NCBI RefSeq assembly: GCF_036884655.1
Contig: NC_088357.1
Location: forward strand, 42,788,001-42,852,000
DNA length: 64,000 nt
DNA from: Musa acuminata AAA Group
Taxonomy: Eukaryota > Streptophyta > Magnoliopsida > Zingiberales > Musaceae
Reading direction: 5' to 3'
Position numbers and translations under genes: made by a program. The notes under the pieces are model-generated. The model was not told where the DNA came from, ran no database searches, and saw only the letters and a program-made list of their open reading frames with translations. Of the stretch, positions 11,331 through 24,600 are shown one piece after another. Numbering within the stretch: the first letter of the stretch is position 1; every line of letters starts with the position of its first letter.

Positions 11331-11540
11331 TCGCCATCATGCTTTTTCTTCTTCTTCTTCTTCTTCTGTTCTCAGTACCTTTTGCCTCACGGAAGAGACA
11401 ATTACGAGATGAGTTTATGCTCGAGTTGCAGAACACTTCCTATTATACGCTTGTGTTTGATTCTTCAAGAATGATTCTGAAACTCTTCTATGAATACTTA
11501 TCTTGTATTATACGCCAAAAGCAAGTAAGTTTTGAATAGC

Positions 11541-11573
<33 letters not shown>
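11541..11573. repeat. (CT)n microsatellite
   Basis: Perfect CT run of about 33 bp downstream of the PIP-type gene, possibly in its 3' UTR. Confidence 0.9.
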
Positions 11574-11574
<1 letters not shown>

Positions 11575-12300
11575 AAGTGCATGGTTGAGCATGACGTGCG
11601 TGTAGATGTTTCATGTATACGTAGGTGTGCAGGTCTATTGCAGAAATCTTCGTAACAGTGCTACAGCCTCTGTTTCAGAGGATTAATTTGTAATAGAATT
11701 AAGAGCAGGATTCGATAATCTTATTATTAGTTATCATCCACGGCAAAGTCGTTTATGTGAGAAGTTAGAACCGATTCATGTGCAGTCTAATCCAGCAGAA
11801 AACATCGACTACTGTTTAAGACACGGCTCAAATCCAATCTCTAGGAACTAACAACATGAAAGAGAACAATCTATTGATGATCTATGTGTATGTTTTGTAA
11901 CTCTTAGCTGAAAGTTCCAACGCTACAATTCTCATAAGTTTCTCGATAAGGTCTAAATCTGTACAAACACTTCAAATCTATGCAGTTCAACATAACTTAA
12001 GCAGTTATCTCATATGTTATAATCAATCAACTAGAAAGAAAAATGACGTCACGAAGGAGGAAATAATAAATGCTATTAATAAAAATGATTCATGAGAGGG
12101 TGGAAATCACAAGATGATCAATTTTAAGTGAATATTTAAAATAAAAAATATACACAAGAAGAGATAGAAAAATATAATATAATACAAAATTCACTGCAAA
12201 GAATTTTATCAATTGCACCTCTTTAGCAGCTTGTGTAAAATAAAGAATTTTATCAATTAATGTTAAATCAATATTTCTTATTGATATATGTTCAACAATC
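11574..12300. other. Intergenic, no gene seen
   Basis: AT-rich DNA without supported coding potential, grading into a copia fragment on its right side. The 82-codon minus-strand frame at 12090-12338 is low-complexity and overlaps the decayed element. Confidence 0.5.
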
Positions 12301-12309
12301 CTTAGTTTT

Positions 12310-13420
12310 ATCATTAGATATGAAGATAAAGTATACAAGTTAAAAAGGATTCTTTATGGGTTTAAACAAGTTGCACTAGCATGAAATTTTTAAATTAAAA
12401 TATATTTTATTTAAAATAATTTTTAAAATACTCGTATAAATATAATCTATGAAAAATAATTTTGATGGAGATATTCTATTTATATGTCTGTATGTAGATT
12501 ATTTGATTTTTATTAGCAATAGTCCTTCGTGATTAAAAAACTTAAACACCCAATGAAGTTGAAGTTCGAGATGATAGACTTAGGCCTTGTGACTTATTTG
12601 TTAGGCATCAAAGTCAAACAAGATAGTGAATAATTTTTTTTATTTCACAAATAAATTATGTAAAGGAGATCCTAAATCTATATAGAAAGTTGTCAATCGT
12701 ATTGATATATTAGTGAAATATGACAGCAAGTTGATTAAAAAAAGAGAAGATAAACTAATTAATCTAATTTATTATAAAAATATAGTCAACTGTTTAAGAT
12801 ACTTGAAATCTCACTTGATTGTTAAAGGACATAATTTGATATATTATTTGTAATTACTTTGATAAATAGATTTATGAAAATTTGTAAAGCATCTCATAAT
12901 TGACTATTACCTTATAAAGCATCTCATAAATAGATCTATGAAAATTTATAAAGGTTGCTAAGAGGACATTATGGTATATTAAAATGATAATTGACTATGA
13001 CATATTATATTCTTAATGTAAGAAGTAATATCTTATTGGATTCAATAATAGTGATTGGACAACGAGTTTCCGATTTTATCTAAATGAAGTTCTATTTATT
13101 TGGTCTTCGAAAAAATAATATATCAACTTATGAAGCAAAATATGTACAACAATCTTTTATGTTTTTCATGCAATTTAGATGTTTCATATACAATGAAAAA
13201 AAATCCAACCAAAGTTTATATTGATAATAAGTTACTTATTACCTTTTGTCAAGAATTTAGCCTAGAAGACCAAAACATATTTAGTAAGGGAGTACGTCAA
13301 AACTAAAGAAGTTAAGCTACTTAGTAAGCAGACAACAAATATACTTACAAAGTCATTAAAATTTAAAGTATTTCAATAATTAAAAATAAAGTTTAGGAAA
13401 GACAATATGAGTCATAACTT
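12310..13420 (+). pseudogene. Copia polyprotein fragment (RT and RNase H)
   Basis: The plus strand carries broken pieces of a Ty1/copia pol. Near 12330-12390 it reads KVYKLKRILYGFKQ, matching the copia reverse transcriptase 'YKLKKALYGLKQAPRAW' block. Near 12480-12620 come LYVDYLIFISN and MIDLGLVTYLLGIKVKQD (the YVDD and 'LGxxxYFLGIE' blocks). From 13080 to 13320 come LFIWSSKK, VYIDNKLLITFC and the 'SWSSKKQ...VDNKSAI' RNase H region. Stops and frameshifts are frequent. Gag, protease and integrase are missing or unrecognisable. Sequence at 13920-14120 resembles the LTRs of the larger copia element at 42-50 kb and may be its decayed 3' LTR. Confidence 0.7.
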
Positions 13421-16340
13421 ATTCATCCTTTGGAGGCATCATAAAAAAGTTCATTGTATTAAAAGATATTGTATATTAAAGGCTCTATAGGAGATTGAAC
13501 CAAATTAACTTATGATTTTTGAAAATTAAAATAGTCTTTTGGAGAGAAAATATTTATATTAAATATATTAAAATTTCTATATTTATAAGGATTATATAAA
13601 CTTCAGGTGTTGTGCCATGAGAGGCAAAGAGTTTGAAGTTATAATGAGTATATGAAACAACTTTTGTTTTGCTCGTATTCTTTTTTTGTGTTATAGCTCC
13701 TCACTTTTGGTATTTATTCGACATCATATTGGGGCTACTATAATAGTTGAAGGAGTAGGTACCACCCAACACTAGTAGTGACTTCCTCAACTCTATGATG
13801 CTTAATAAGATGTTCGATTTCCTCATGTGAAACTCAACAACATCCTCTCGCAACCGAAGTCCAAATTCCACTCTAGTCCACTCGCTTGGTTAGCCCCCTC
13901 ATCTAGCCCTTATTAAATTATATGATTTAATTAATTAGATTTTGATTAAAGTTATGATTAATAAAAAGAAAGTCCATTTATCTTATGAAATATTATGAGA
14001 ACTTTGACAGAAAGAACTCTCTTAATTATTTTTTCTAGAACCTCCTAGGGATCTAATCAAAATAGTTATCAAAGATCACATTTGATCTCTTCTCTTCCCT
14101 CTTTGATTGATTTATATTCTATTGATAACAGTAATTGTATGGAAAATAGGATGAGAAAAAAAAGAGAATCTAAAATCTTTTGGAACAGAATCATATTAAC
14201 GATATAATGACAAATATATGGTGCTATGCTTAAGGACATTGAATGTATTTTGTGATATTCAATGCATTCTACTAATTATGATATCGACAAATATGCATCA
14301 TTATCCTTAATTTATAATAATTTTGATTTTAATCATAACATAAATGTTATATATTATAATCTTTTTTTTTTTTCTTATAGCCATGTGTTTAGGAAGATCT
14401 CCAACTTGCTCATTTATATATCACCCATTGGATTCATCACCTTTAACCTCATACAATCATCCCTTAAGGTCCGACGAGAAAGAAAAAGGATAAAGTGTAT
14501 GAAGAGACGATGATAATGGTCAAGGAATGAGAGGTTTGCCTTTAGGGTGTCGAATATATGGAGGAGGATATTGTTTGTGATAGGGTTGATGGCATGGACA
14601 TTTGTGAGGGTGACGATGGCGCAACTACTGAAAGTTTTGATTGGTGTGGCAATGTTGATGGCAATGATAGGAGCATTTATGGTATGGAATTGGACTACTG
14701 GGAGGAAGAAAATAGAAAAATCTACATCTAGTGATAATAGAAATACCCCCTTTGAGAAGCTTGTTAAAATCATTGGGATAATCGTGTTCTTCTATTTTCT
14801 TTGGATTTTATTGCAACGATTTACCTTTTACCTACTAGTTAATGTTGTATGCTCTTTGTTTTTGTAAAAAAAATATCTTGATTTATTATATGATAATATA
14901 GTAACAAAATTGATGTAGTGCCATTACAGCTATATTGCTACAAAATATTATATTTTTCTTAAATAATTCATGTTCTCTTGTTAATTTTCAAGTTTTTCCT
15001 AGATTAATGCAATTGATTGATGGTTCACCGAGATACAGATATATTTTTGTAGAAGTGAAGCAATAATTTTATTTTTTTTTCCAAATGATATATAGTGAAG
15101 GTGAGTTTCGATCGGATCTTACCGCGATTTGTAAAGTCAAATGAAGTTTTGAACTCTCAATTTTTGCTAAATGAGTTTGATACATTATCATAAGTCCAAT
15201 ATAGTAAATGTTGATTGTGATAACAAAATATTATCTTCTTGAGAGAAATTAAGGTGCTCTAATTTTACTATGAAGCTTAATTTTGACATTTTGTTGCCAC
15301 ATAGAGTGCATTTGCAGATTGGTCCAATAACTAGTTAAACCTGAAGTCCAACATGATACCAGCTATGCTTTAAAGGTATTCTTGTTTCTTCAAGCTTAGA
15401 CCAGAAAGCATCAAACATTGCCATTAATTTTAGTAATTGGTAAGCATCTCAATTGTTATTTATTAGTATTTCGTTCATCAACTTCATAGAGTATATGAAA
15501 TCAGGTTTTTCACCTGAGTCCTCATGAAGAACAGATAATTCTAAATCAATTAACTGAATCAAATTTTCTAGAATTGGTTGTATGTTGCAATTCCAACCTA
15601 AAGATATGTTGCTTTACACTTATACTTTTTAGCATTGTTTACATACAAGGAAGAGAAATATGTGGGAAACTCTATGATACATTGCTATGTAGATTTTATA
15701 ATTACTCACAACTAATATATATGTTTATTCATTCTGGCATGTTAATAAGAGACCTTTGATGTCAGAATGAGTCATTCATTGCATATCGTAGTGCTCGATG
15801 GTTCGACACATGTTTTCACGATGGATAACCATCTCGTGAACTAATTCTTTCAATCCAACGATTACCTAAGCTCGTTATAAAAAGGCTTCCAAGTGTAACG
15901 TTAATGTTCTTTGATCAAACTTAAACCCTATCCATTCTCAAATCCTTACTATATTAGGCATCGAAGGCGCCTTTATCGTAATATAGTTCTTGTAGAACCA
16001 CTTGTCAAAACCCTTGTCTCCTCAACCTTAGTCTCAAAGAGTTTGGAACTTAGACTTAGGTTAAATTTAAGTCTTTGATGTATAGATAACCAATATTTGA
16101 TTAACATATTGATGCTAGAAGAAGGTTTGCATCAAATATGTGCCGAGAGAAATATTTACTTTTCAATTCTTAAACCCTTTTAATTTAGATAATTTTTTAA
16201 TGATTTGAGAATAAATTTATGCCCTATCATTCCTCTTGAAGTTAGTATCGCAATAGCCTAAACTAACAATTACACATTATTACAATAATGTGATGTCAAA
16301 TCAAGGACTCTCGCTAACATCGACTTAATTGACAAAGTAC
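13421..16340. other. AT-rich repeat-derived intergenic DNA
   Basis: No supported gene. The 106-codon plus-strand frame at 14547-14867 has three hydrophobic stretches but no homology that I recognise, and it lies amid transposon debris. Segments at 13920-14120 look LTR-like. The rest holds nothing I can name. Confidence 0.45.
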
Positions 16341-16349
16341 AAGTCATGA

Positions 16350-16625
16350 GGCACTTGCGAAACTTGGATAACAAACATGTCATGGTGAAATACTACAGAC
16401 AAAAGATTCAAAACTAGTGATTGTTGATTGAGTTTTTGGTGCTATGAAAGGCAGACATAAGCAACTCTACTCATTCTCAAGGAAAGTTAGCTTTTTATTA
16501 GGAAGGACTCTATCATGTCTTCAAAGAAGTTGAACAAGAGACATATAAACTCTTAACTCTTGGGGGATTAGACATCTCTCATACTTAGAACATCACTCAT
16601 ATCAGAAGTATACTTCCCATGAGGG
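16350..16625 (+). pseudogene. Gypsy polyprotein C-terminal fragment
   Basis: Translation across frameshifts reads GKLAFYLEGLYHVFKEV, TYKL, GG, DISHTWNITHIRSILP. This matches the end of plant Ty3/gypsy integrases, where 'KLAPKWEGPYRV...GTYRL..LDG..IPRTWNI..LRKYYP' is conserved. Only this terminal stretch is recognisable. Confidence 0.6.
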
Positions 16626-17328
<703 letters not shown>

Positions 17329-18369
17329 TATCCTATTAATTCATAACACTTAAAGCATTTCAATGACTGTATATATGTTATGTTCAAGTTGACTTTGGCG
17401 TGGTGCAGGGTCTAAGTAAGTTTATCCTTATGTCGATGCATGCATTCCAAATAAGGATGCAAGTCATGGGCCGAGGATTCAGTTCTTCGGCTTGTCATGC
17501 GTTGCTGTCCACTATCTTCTTCCCTTTTCTTTCTTTTTCTATGGAAAACCTACCTTCTATTAACTCCAAAAGGCAAGCCATTAGATGTTATATATATATA
17601 TATATAAGACAGCTATATTACTATTAGAACCTGTTGACTCATAAATTTAGCTTCGTGCTTCCCTCTTCTGTTTGATATGACTCATTGAAACTACAATTCA
17701 ATGCGCCATTACTCCTATTTTAACAACAATGTCAACCAAAGTTGTTTGTTGATAAGTAAAGTCAGATGCACTCGAGACTAATTATTTAGATGTTAAATAT
17801 GCAATATAAATATATAAATCCTTAAGTCAGCAAAACCACCGGACTATCTCTTGAAATATTTTCATTTTCCTCATGCTCATTGTTGTACTTCTTATAAGGT
17901 TTTATGAGTAGATTTTGGATCCCTCCCAATCTTATATACTTAGTCCGGCAATCTCGACACATTAATCGTGGCCAAAGTCGTGAGAATCGCGACGAGGACC
18001 GAGTGGGGTCGGGCTGGTAGGCTTCATGGGGGCTCGTCTGTCGGAAACCAAGTCGTCACTTTAATCGTATGTTGTGACTGAGCTCCCTCCCTGGTGAGAC
18101 AAATGAATGGTGGTCTTCCCCTCCGTTCCATGGCTTTCTTCGCCTTCGTCTTCCCCCTATCCCTTCCCTTTCCCTCGCGCTTCGAAACGTCAAAAGCGAC
18201 CTCTCGCGCCTCTCCAGCGGTCACTGTTGACATTTCGTCTCTTTCCTTAAACTTCTCCATCCGTTCATGTCTTCCCCGTTATAAGCCATAATCTCTTCGC
18301 CCTTACAAAGCCATCGCTCCCGTTCCAAGCACAACCCACACGCAGCTCTCTCAAAGCAAGCAGCTGAGG
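17329..18369. other. Upstream region of the DUF3537 gene
   Basis: Composition rises from AT-rich to GC-rich near 17990. The 75-codon frame at 17400-17627 has no recognisable domain. TTATAAGCC at 18279-18287, 83 bp before the ATG at 18370, is a plausible TATA box for the gene that follows. The intervening sequence would then be a 5' UTR of about 50 bp. Confidence 0.4.
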
Positions 18370-19822
18370 ATGCCGAGAGGTGGTGGCGGTGGAGATTCCG
18401 CGTTTTTACTCCAGTCGGCGAAGTCGTTGCCACTGTGCGAGGAACCCGAAGACGAAGACGTCGAACTCCGCGGTCTCCGGACGTTCCTCCGTTGGATGTG
18501 CCTGGACCAGTCGGACCGCTGCCGCGCCGCCGTCTCGTGGTCCGTGTTTCTCCTCCTCGCCGTTGCCGTGCCGGCCCTGTCCCACTTCGCGCTCTCCTAC
18601 AGTCCCGAGCGCCGCCCGTACGACCTCGTCGCGCAGGTCTCCCTCACCTCCGCCGCCGCTCTCTCTTTCTTCACCCTCTCCGAACTCACCCGCCGCTACG
18701 GTCTCCGCCGCTTCCTCTTCCTCAACAAACTCCCCGCGGAATCCGGCCGTGTCCGCCTCGCCTACGCCGCTCAGCTCCGCCGCTCCTCCCGCCTCCTCGC
18801 CTGCTTCGTCGCCCCCTGCTTCGCTGCAGAGGTCGCCTACAAGCTCTCCTGGTACGCGGTCGGCGCGGGGCGGGTCCCTTTTGTCGGCAACCAAACGGTC
18901 AGCGGCTGCGTCGCCTGCGCCCTTGAGCTGGCCTCGTGGATCTACCGGACCGCCAACTTCTTCCTCGTCTGCGTGCTGTTCCGCCTGATATGCCACCTGC
19001 ACATCCTCCGGCTGCAGGACTTCGCGGCGGTGTTCCAGGAGGAGTCGGACGTGGAGGTGGTGCTCAAGGAGCATCTCCGGGTGAGGCGGCAGCTCAAAGT
19101 CATCAGCCACCGGTTCCGGTCGTTCATCTTGCTCGGGATGATACTGGTCACTGCGAGCCAGTTCGCCGCGACGCTGGTCACCCTCCGACCGCATTCCGAC
19201 GACAACCTCTTTAACACCGGAGAGCTCGCCGTAAGCTGGAAACCGCCCTTCATTAGCTCGAAAGCCAGATTAATCCTACACGGTCGACTGAATCGAGATT
19301 TTGGTTTTCGCAGCTGTGCTCTGTCGTGCTCGTCACCGGACTATTCGTCTGCCTGCGCAGCGCCGCCAAGATCACGCACAAAGCCCAAGCTCTTACGAGC
19401 CATGCGACGAAGTGGCATGTCTGCGCCACGATCGATTCCTTCACCGTAGAGCCCGAGACAAGCCATGAGGTCGCTTTTGCCGTGGGCGAGGGTGCAGCCG
19501 ACTCCTCTTACGAGGAAGAAAGCAGCGAAGAAGACGATCTGGAGGGCACCAACGTCCTGCGTCCCCATGTCCGTACCATCACCTTCCAAAAGAGACAGGC
19601 ACTGGGTAAGCCGCCATGAATCCTCCTCCTCCAACAAAGAACCGTACACCATAAGCGTACTTCACTCCTTCCTCTTCGATTGCAGTGACGTACTTGGAAA
19701 ACAACAGGGCAGGCATCACCATCTTTGGCTTCACATTGGACCGCGCATGGCTGCACACCATCTTCATGCTGGAAGTGGTCCTGTTCTTGTGGCTCCTGGG
19801 GAAGACGATAGGGATCTCTTGA
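18370..19822 (+). CDS. DUF3537 family multi-pass membrane protein
   Basis: Three exons: 18370-19230, 19314-19605 and 19686-19822 (phases 0 and 1, all GT-AG), encoding 429 residues. DUF3537 proteins are plant-specific membrane proteins of unknown biochemical role. The N-terminus is soluble and acidic (EEPEDEDVELRGLRTFLRWM). Hydrophobic segments follow at about 54-76, 88-103, 141-163, 175-209 (with the family's RTANFFLVCVLFRLICHLHI run) and 251-270. Exon 2 opens with LCSVVLVTGLFVCL, and exon 3 ends with WLHTIFMLEVVLFLWLLGKT. The charged loop QDFAAVFQEESDVEVVLKEH (216-235) is also typical. A Glu/Asp-rich segment at about residue 350 (SSYEEESSEEDD) lies just before exon 3. Exons 1 and 2 are highly GC-rich; long overlapping frames in other registers, including a 262-codon antisense one, are shadows. 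The length agrees with the family (about 410-440 aa). Confidence 0.88.
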
Positions 19823-20840
19823 GCCTTTGCCTCTCTTCGTTTGTCGAGTGCAGTCGTTCATGGGTTGCTGCATGCGAAGGTGTGTACTTTTAATTAAGGA
19901 TTTACCATGTAAGTCTTCATCTATAAAAGGATTTATCGGTTTAACTCCTGCAGTTGTACATTAAACCTCGATAGCAAGATCTTGGAATCCAATAAATTTT
20001 CTGAAGGTTAAGTAAATATTTAATACTCGCGTACATATTTGCTCCTCTAAATCAATAATAACTATATTTAGTGCTAATTAATCAAGTCAATCATCAATCA
20101 ATCGCAACATATTCGACTCAAACCCCAGTTTGAACCAAACCCAACTTCAGGTTCGACCCGATTTCAATGTACCACTCGAATTCAACGTACACCACAATGG
20201 ACGGTAATGATTAAAGGATGGGACGTTCCCTTCTCACGGTGGGCGAGGATTCCGTCCCCAATTACTTTCGCCGACCGGCTCACCTCTCACAATCCTTGTG
20301 TGAGGCCCCACATAAGTTGGATGACGTGGCCTAGTTGTGAATTCCGTGTTGGGGACGGATGTCCGAACTGCACTCGTAGCCTTTTCATTATTTGACAACG
20401 TACGCTTCGGAGACCGCGAAACCTCCGGGCCCACATTCCATGGCTGTATCATGAGCCAGGTAACTTTCTGGGTACTCGAAAAGAGTAGATAACTTTTTTA
20501 TATCGACATAGTCGAGAAATCAGGTTGTCGTCGGGCGGGAAACGAGCTCTTTTACCATTAGTGGAGTTGAAATACCGAAACCCACCCGAAGCTTTACCCC
20601 GGAAGGTCTCGTGGTCTCCGCTGCGGGGTCCAAGACACGCCCGTCCGAGCATTCAATCGCTACGTGGTGTCTGATCAGGGTTAATTGCGGAAACCTGACT
20701 GAAACCGGAGTTGGAATCCCACACAAATAAGGAACGACGTGTACTCTTTCTGACAGGAATGCCCTGATTTGCCATTTATTTCAAATCGTTCGATGTGATA
20801 TATACATGTAACAAGTAAATATACGAAGAGGATTCCTTCC
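19823..20840. other. Intergenic between DUF3537 and AGO6 genes
   Basis: AT-rich 3' flank to about 20150, then GC-richer promoter-like DNA. TGACGTGGC at 20322-20330 is a bZIP-type (C/G-hybrid box) match in a position that could serve the Argonaute gene. Short open frames on both strands lack domains. Confidence 0.4.
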
Positions 20841-21669
20841 TGATCTTTCCTTCTTTTCCCTCGCTTTCTCCTCCACCGTCTCGAGAAGCGAGAGGACGGC
20901 GACGACGACACCGAAGGCGATCTCCTTCTCCCGCCTCTGAAGCTTCCGTCCTCGCAATCTGTTCGTCTTCTCGTTCTCCGTTGCAGGTTTCTCGCTTCCT
21001 TGACTGGAACCGATGGCCAAACGAATATTTGATGGTTTTCTCCACGAATCTGCCTACTGTTTGGGGTGTACTTTCGCCTCGAAGACTTCTTTTGCTTGGT
21101 CTTTTTTGCGTTTTCTTTGTCGATTGTGATTGTTCGTGCTTCGATGGCGGCGGGTTTTGGCAATCTGTGTTATTTGGCTCTGTTTTCGTGGTGGTTGTCG
21201 CGGTGCTTCGATTGTTCGTTCCTATGCACTATTTTTTTAGGGTGATAGATGCATTGTAGTAATAGATTGTTCTGATTTAGCTCGAGGTTACAAGTTTGCC
21301 TTTGATGTTTTTAGTTGAATTTGTTATTGGTTTTATCAATTTAGCATATAAAATCATAATCTCAAGTGCTTTGATGAGGTTGACATCTAGAGATGTATTA
21401 TCTTTTCCAGTGCGTGTTTGATTGCTGTGATAAAACCTTCCTTGATATTCCTATTGTTATTATTATTATTACGATTCATCTCAGAATAGGTTATTTTTTT
21501 TATTTTATGAAACAAAGATGTTTTGGTGTGGATGTTAAAAATACTTACCAATGAATGTTCCAGTGTTTTCCTTTAACACTTTTCTAATGTACACTGTTTC
21601 TACTTTGTTAGTAATGATTCCGTACTTTTAGTCCTGCGTTTGTAAATCTTTTGTCTTAATTCTGACAGT
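20841..21669 (+). promoter_or_regulatory. AGO6 5' leader and probable 5' UTR intron
   Basis: A CT-rich stretch at about 20845-20985 looks like a 5' UTR exon. A likely donor (TTGCAG then GTTTCT, near 20986) and the acceptor TCTGACAG ending at 21668 would enclose an intron of about 680 bp. The acceptor leaves a single T before the ATG at 21670. Intron-containing 5' UTRs are common in plant Argonaute genes. The donor is the less certain end. Confidence 0.5.
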
Positions 21670-24600
21670 ATGGTTTCGCTTAGCGGTGAAATTGGGATAG
21701 AAGGCACGTCCTCTTCTTCTCAGGCAATGCCAGAAAGTGTTTTACCCACAAAAGCTGGGACATTTGATCCTCCAACACGCCTTCCAATGGCCAGACCAGC
21801 TTTTGGCACTGAAGGACGGCCCGTCCAGCTGCTTACAAACCATTTCAATGTCAAATTTACCAAGCAGGATACAGTTTTCTATCACTATAGTGTATGTGTG
21901 CTGTATGTTACTTTCGCAATATACAGTTGAAAGTGTTTTACTAATTAACCTGTGCAGGTCAATATATCTCATGATAAGAGTGATGAGAATCATGCACATA
22001 GCAAAGGGTTTGGCAGAAAGGTCCTGGACAGGCTATACCAGACCTACAGGTCAGAGTTTGAGGGGAAGCAATTTGCTTATGATGGTGAGAAGAGCTTGTT
22101 TACTGTTGGGCCTCTGCCACAGAACAACTTCGAATTCACAGTTGTCTTGGAAGATTCATCAGCCAGGTAATAGCTTGCTACAGTAATGTTGCTAGATACT
22201 TTGTCTGATGATCTGGGATTGCAGAACTTTTAATGAATGGAACCCTTTTGTTCATCAAGAGTCCTATTCTTATCAATAAATAGATGGCACCTCCTTGGGA
22301 ACCTATGCAGGATATCCTATCACCTGGTTGAAAAAATAATTTATCTGAATATGCTTTATCTCATGTCACAGAGCATGCCTCTTTAATCAATGGTGCCATG
22401 GTTGAAATCTTGTATAAGAGCACGAGCATGCCTCTACCTGAACTTATGTAGGACATATTATCAAGAGTGCCAGATGTGACTGGGTTTCTCTTGACAAACA
22501 TTTGGCACCTATATTACAGTAGTTATCATAAGAGATAATTTAATATATCAGCAAAGTACATGATATCAGAGGTCTAGATGTACATGTGACTGGGTTTCTC
22601 TTGACAAACATTTGGCACCTATTATGGTAATTATCATAAGAGATAGTTTAATTTATCAGCAAACTACATGATATCAGAGGTCTAGTTGGACATTTGGAGT
22701 AGACAACAGATAGCATTGTAGGTTTCCTTTGTTAGGAAAATTGGATAATCTAATTCGAGTTATTTTATCATATCTTTTTTAAATTTTGCAGAGCTACTGG
22801 TGGAGATCCAAGCGGTGACAGCTTGGGTGAAGGAGATCAGAAACGGTCTAGACGATCACATTTTACAAGGACATTTAAAGTTGAATTGAGTTTTGCTGCA
22901 AAGATTCCTCTAAAATCTATTGCACTTGCACTGAGAGGCGGTGAGTCAGAGGATGCTCAACATGCTCTGCAAATACTTGACATCATTTTAAGACAACAAC
23001 AAGCAAAAAGGTATATATTTCAATGCAACTTTAAATCAGTCTACTTCTCTTTCCTAAGTTTTTGTCACTTTTTACATATCTAAAGATGAATTTTTCTGTT
23101 TGATTGCAGGGGTTGCCTTCTTGTCAAGCAATCGTTTTTTGATGGTAATCATGTAAACTTTATTGACTTGGGTGGTGGTGTATCTGGATGTCGAGGATTC
23201 CATTCTAGCTTTCGCACCATGATGGGTGGTTTATCATTAAACATGGGTATTGTTTTCTCTTACTCTTGCTGCATTAATTTCTGGGTCTTTTGATGTCAGA
23301 TTTCAGCTTGATTCCATCCTGCCTGCAGATGTTTCCACCACAATGATTATCACCCCTGGTCCTGTTTTGGACTTTTTGCTGGCCAACCAAAATATACAAG
23401 ATCGTCGACGAATTGACTGGGTCAAGGTACAAAATATCAGAACATGTACTGGCCTGCAGTAGTATTGTTGCATGATTATTCTGGTTAAGTATGTACAGGT
23501 TTATGGGTCCTTATGGACTGTTGTGTGGAACTTTACAGGCCAAGAGGATGCTGAAGAATTTGAGAATTATGACAAGACACACCAAAATGGAGTTCAGGAT
23601 TACTGGCTTAAGCGAAATGCCATGCAACCAGCAGCTGTATGTCACTTATTCTTATACATGCCTTCCGTTTTTGCCTTTGTTTAGTATTCTAATATTGTTT
23701 GCACGTCGATTTTTATTCTGTGTTCTTAGTCTTTTGGATAATACACTTTCATGTAGCTTTCCTTTGAGAGTAAGAAACAGCCATGGTGAAACTCAAATGG
23801 TGGACATCACAGTGTATGATTATTTTATGAAAACCCATAAAATGCAATTGACATGGTCAGCACATATGCCGTGTCTTGATGTGGGCAAACCAAAACGGCC
23901 AAATTACCTCCCAATAGAGGTTTGTAATAATTTATTTGCTAATCTTTTCCAACAATTAGTCCTTATGGCCTCTTTGTGTTGTTTCATCATTTTCATCTGT
24001 TCATGTACATAATTTATATTGCAGCTGTGCAACCTTGTTTCACTGCAACAATATACTAAGGCATTGTCTTCTCAACAAAGGGTTTCACTGGTTGAAAAGT
24101 CTAGACAGAAGCCTTTGGAAAGAATCAGAGTAGTAACAGATGTGGGTTTCTCTCACTTTGCATGTCATATTGTTTCTGGCCTCTGGTCTTGACCATTCCT
24201 AATGCGACAGGCTGTAAAGAACAATCACTATGATGAAGATCCAATTCTTAGATCCTGTGGAATTTACATTGATAAGCAATTGACTAAGCTGGATGGCCGT
24301 GTTCTTAGTGCCCCAACGGTAACGATCTAGCTCTTATTTAAGCTCTCATCCATAGAAAATTATTGGTGAAGTTCCTGACATTCAAACTTATTTGTCTCTT
24401 TAACACAGTTGAAGGTCGGTAACGAGGAAGACTGTGTTCCTCATAACGGTCGATGGAACTTCAACCAAAAGGTTGTGTGCTATCAATACTTCATGAACAA
24501 TATTGTGTTAAACATGATTCATAGTGCATTTTAACTTTTTCTTATCACAATCCATTCTGATCTGCTACTTTATACTGAATATCGTCTTTTTGTGCTTGCA

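Noticed and set aside
14547..14867. 106-codon frame with hydrophobic stretches
   Set aside because: It lies in AT-rich transposon debris, with no recognisable family, promoter or splice context. Hydrophobic residues are expected from T-rich codons.
18406..19194. 262-codon antisense open frame across the DUF3537 gene
   Set aside because: It mirrors the GC-rich coding exon, has a low-complexity Glu/Gly composition and no domain. The sense frame has clear family features.
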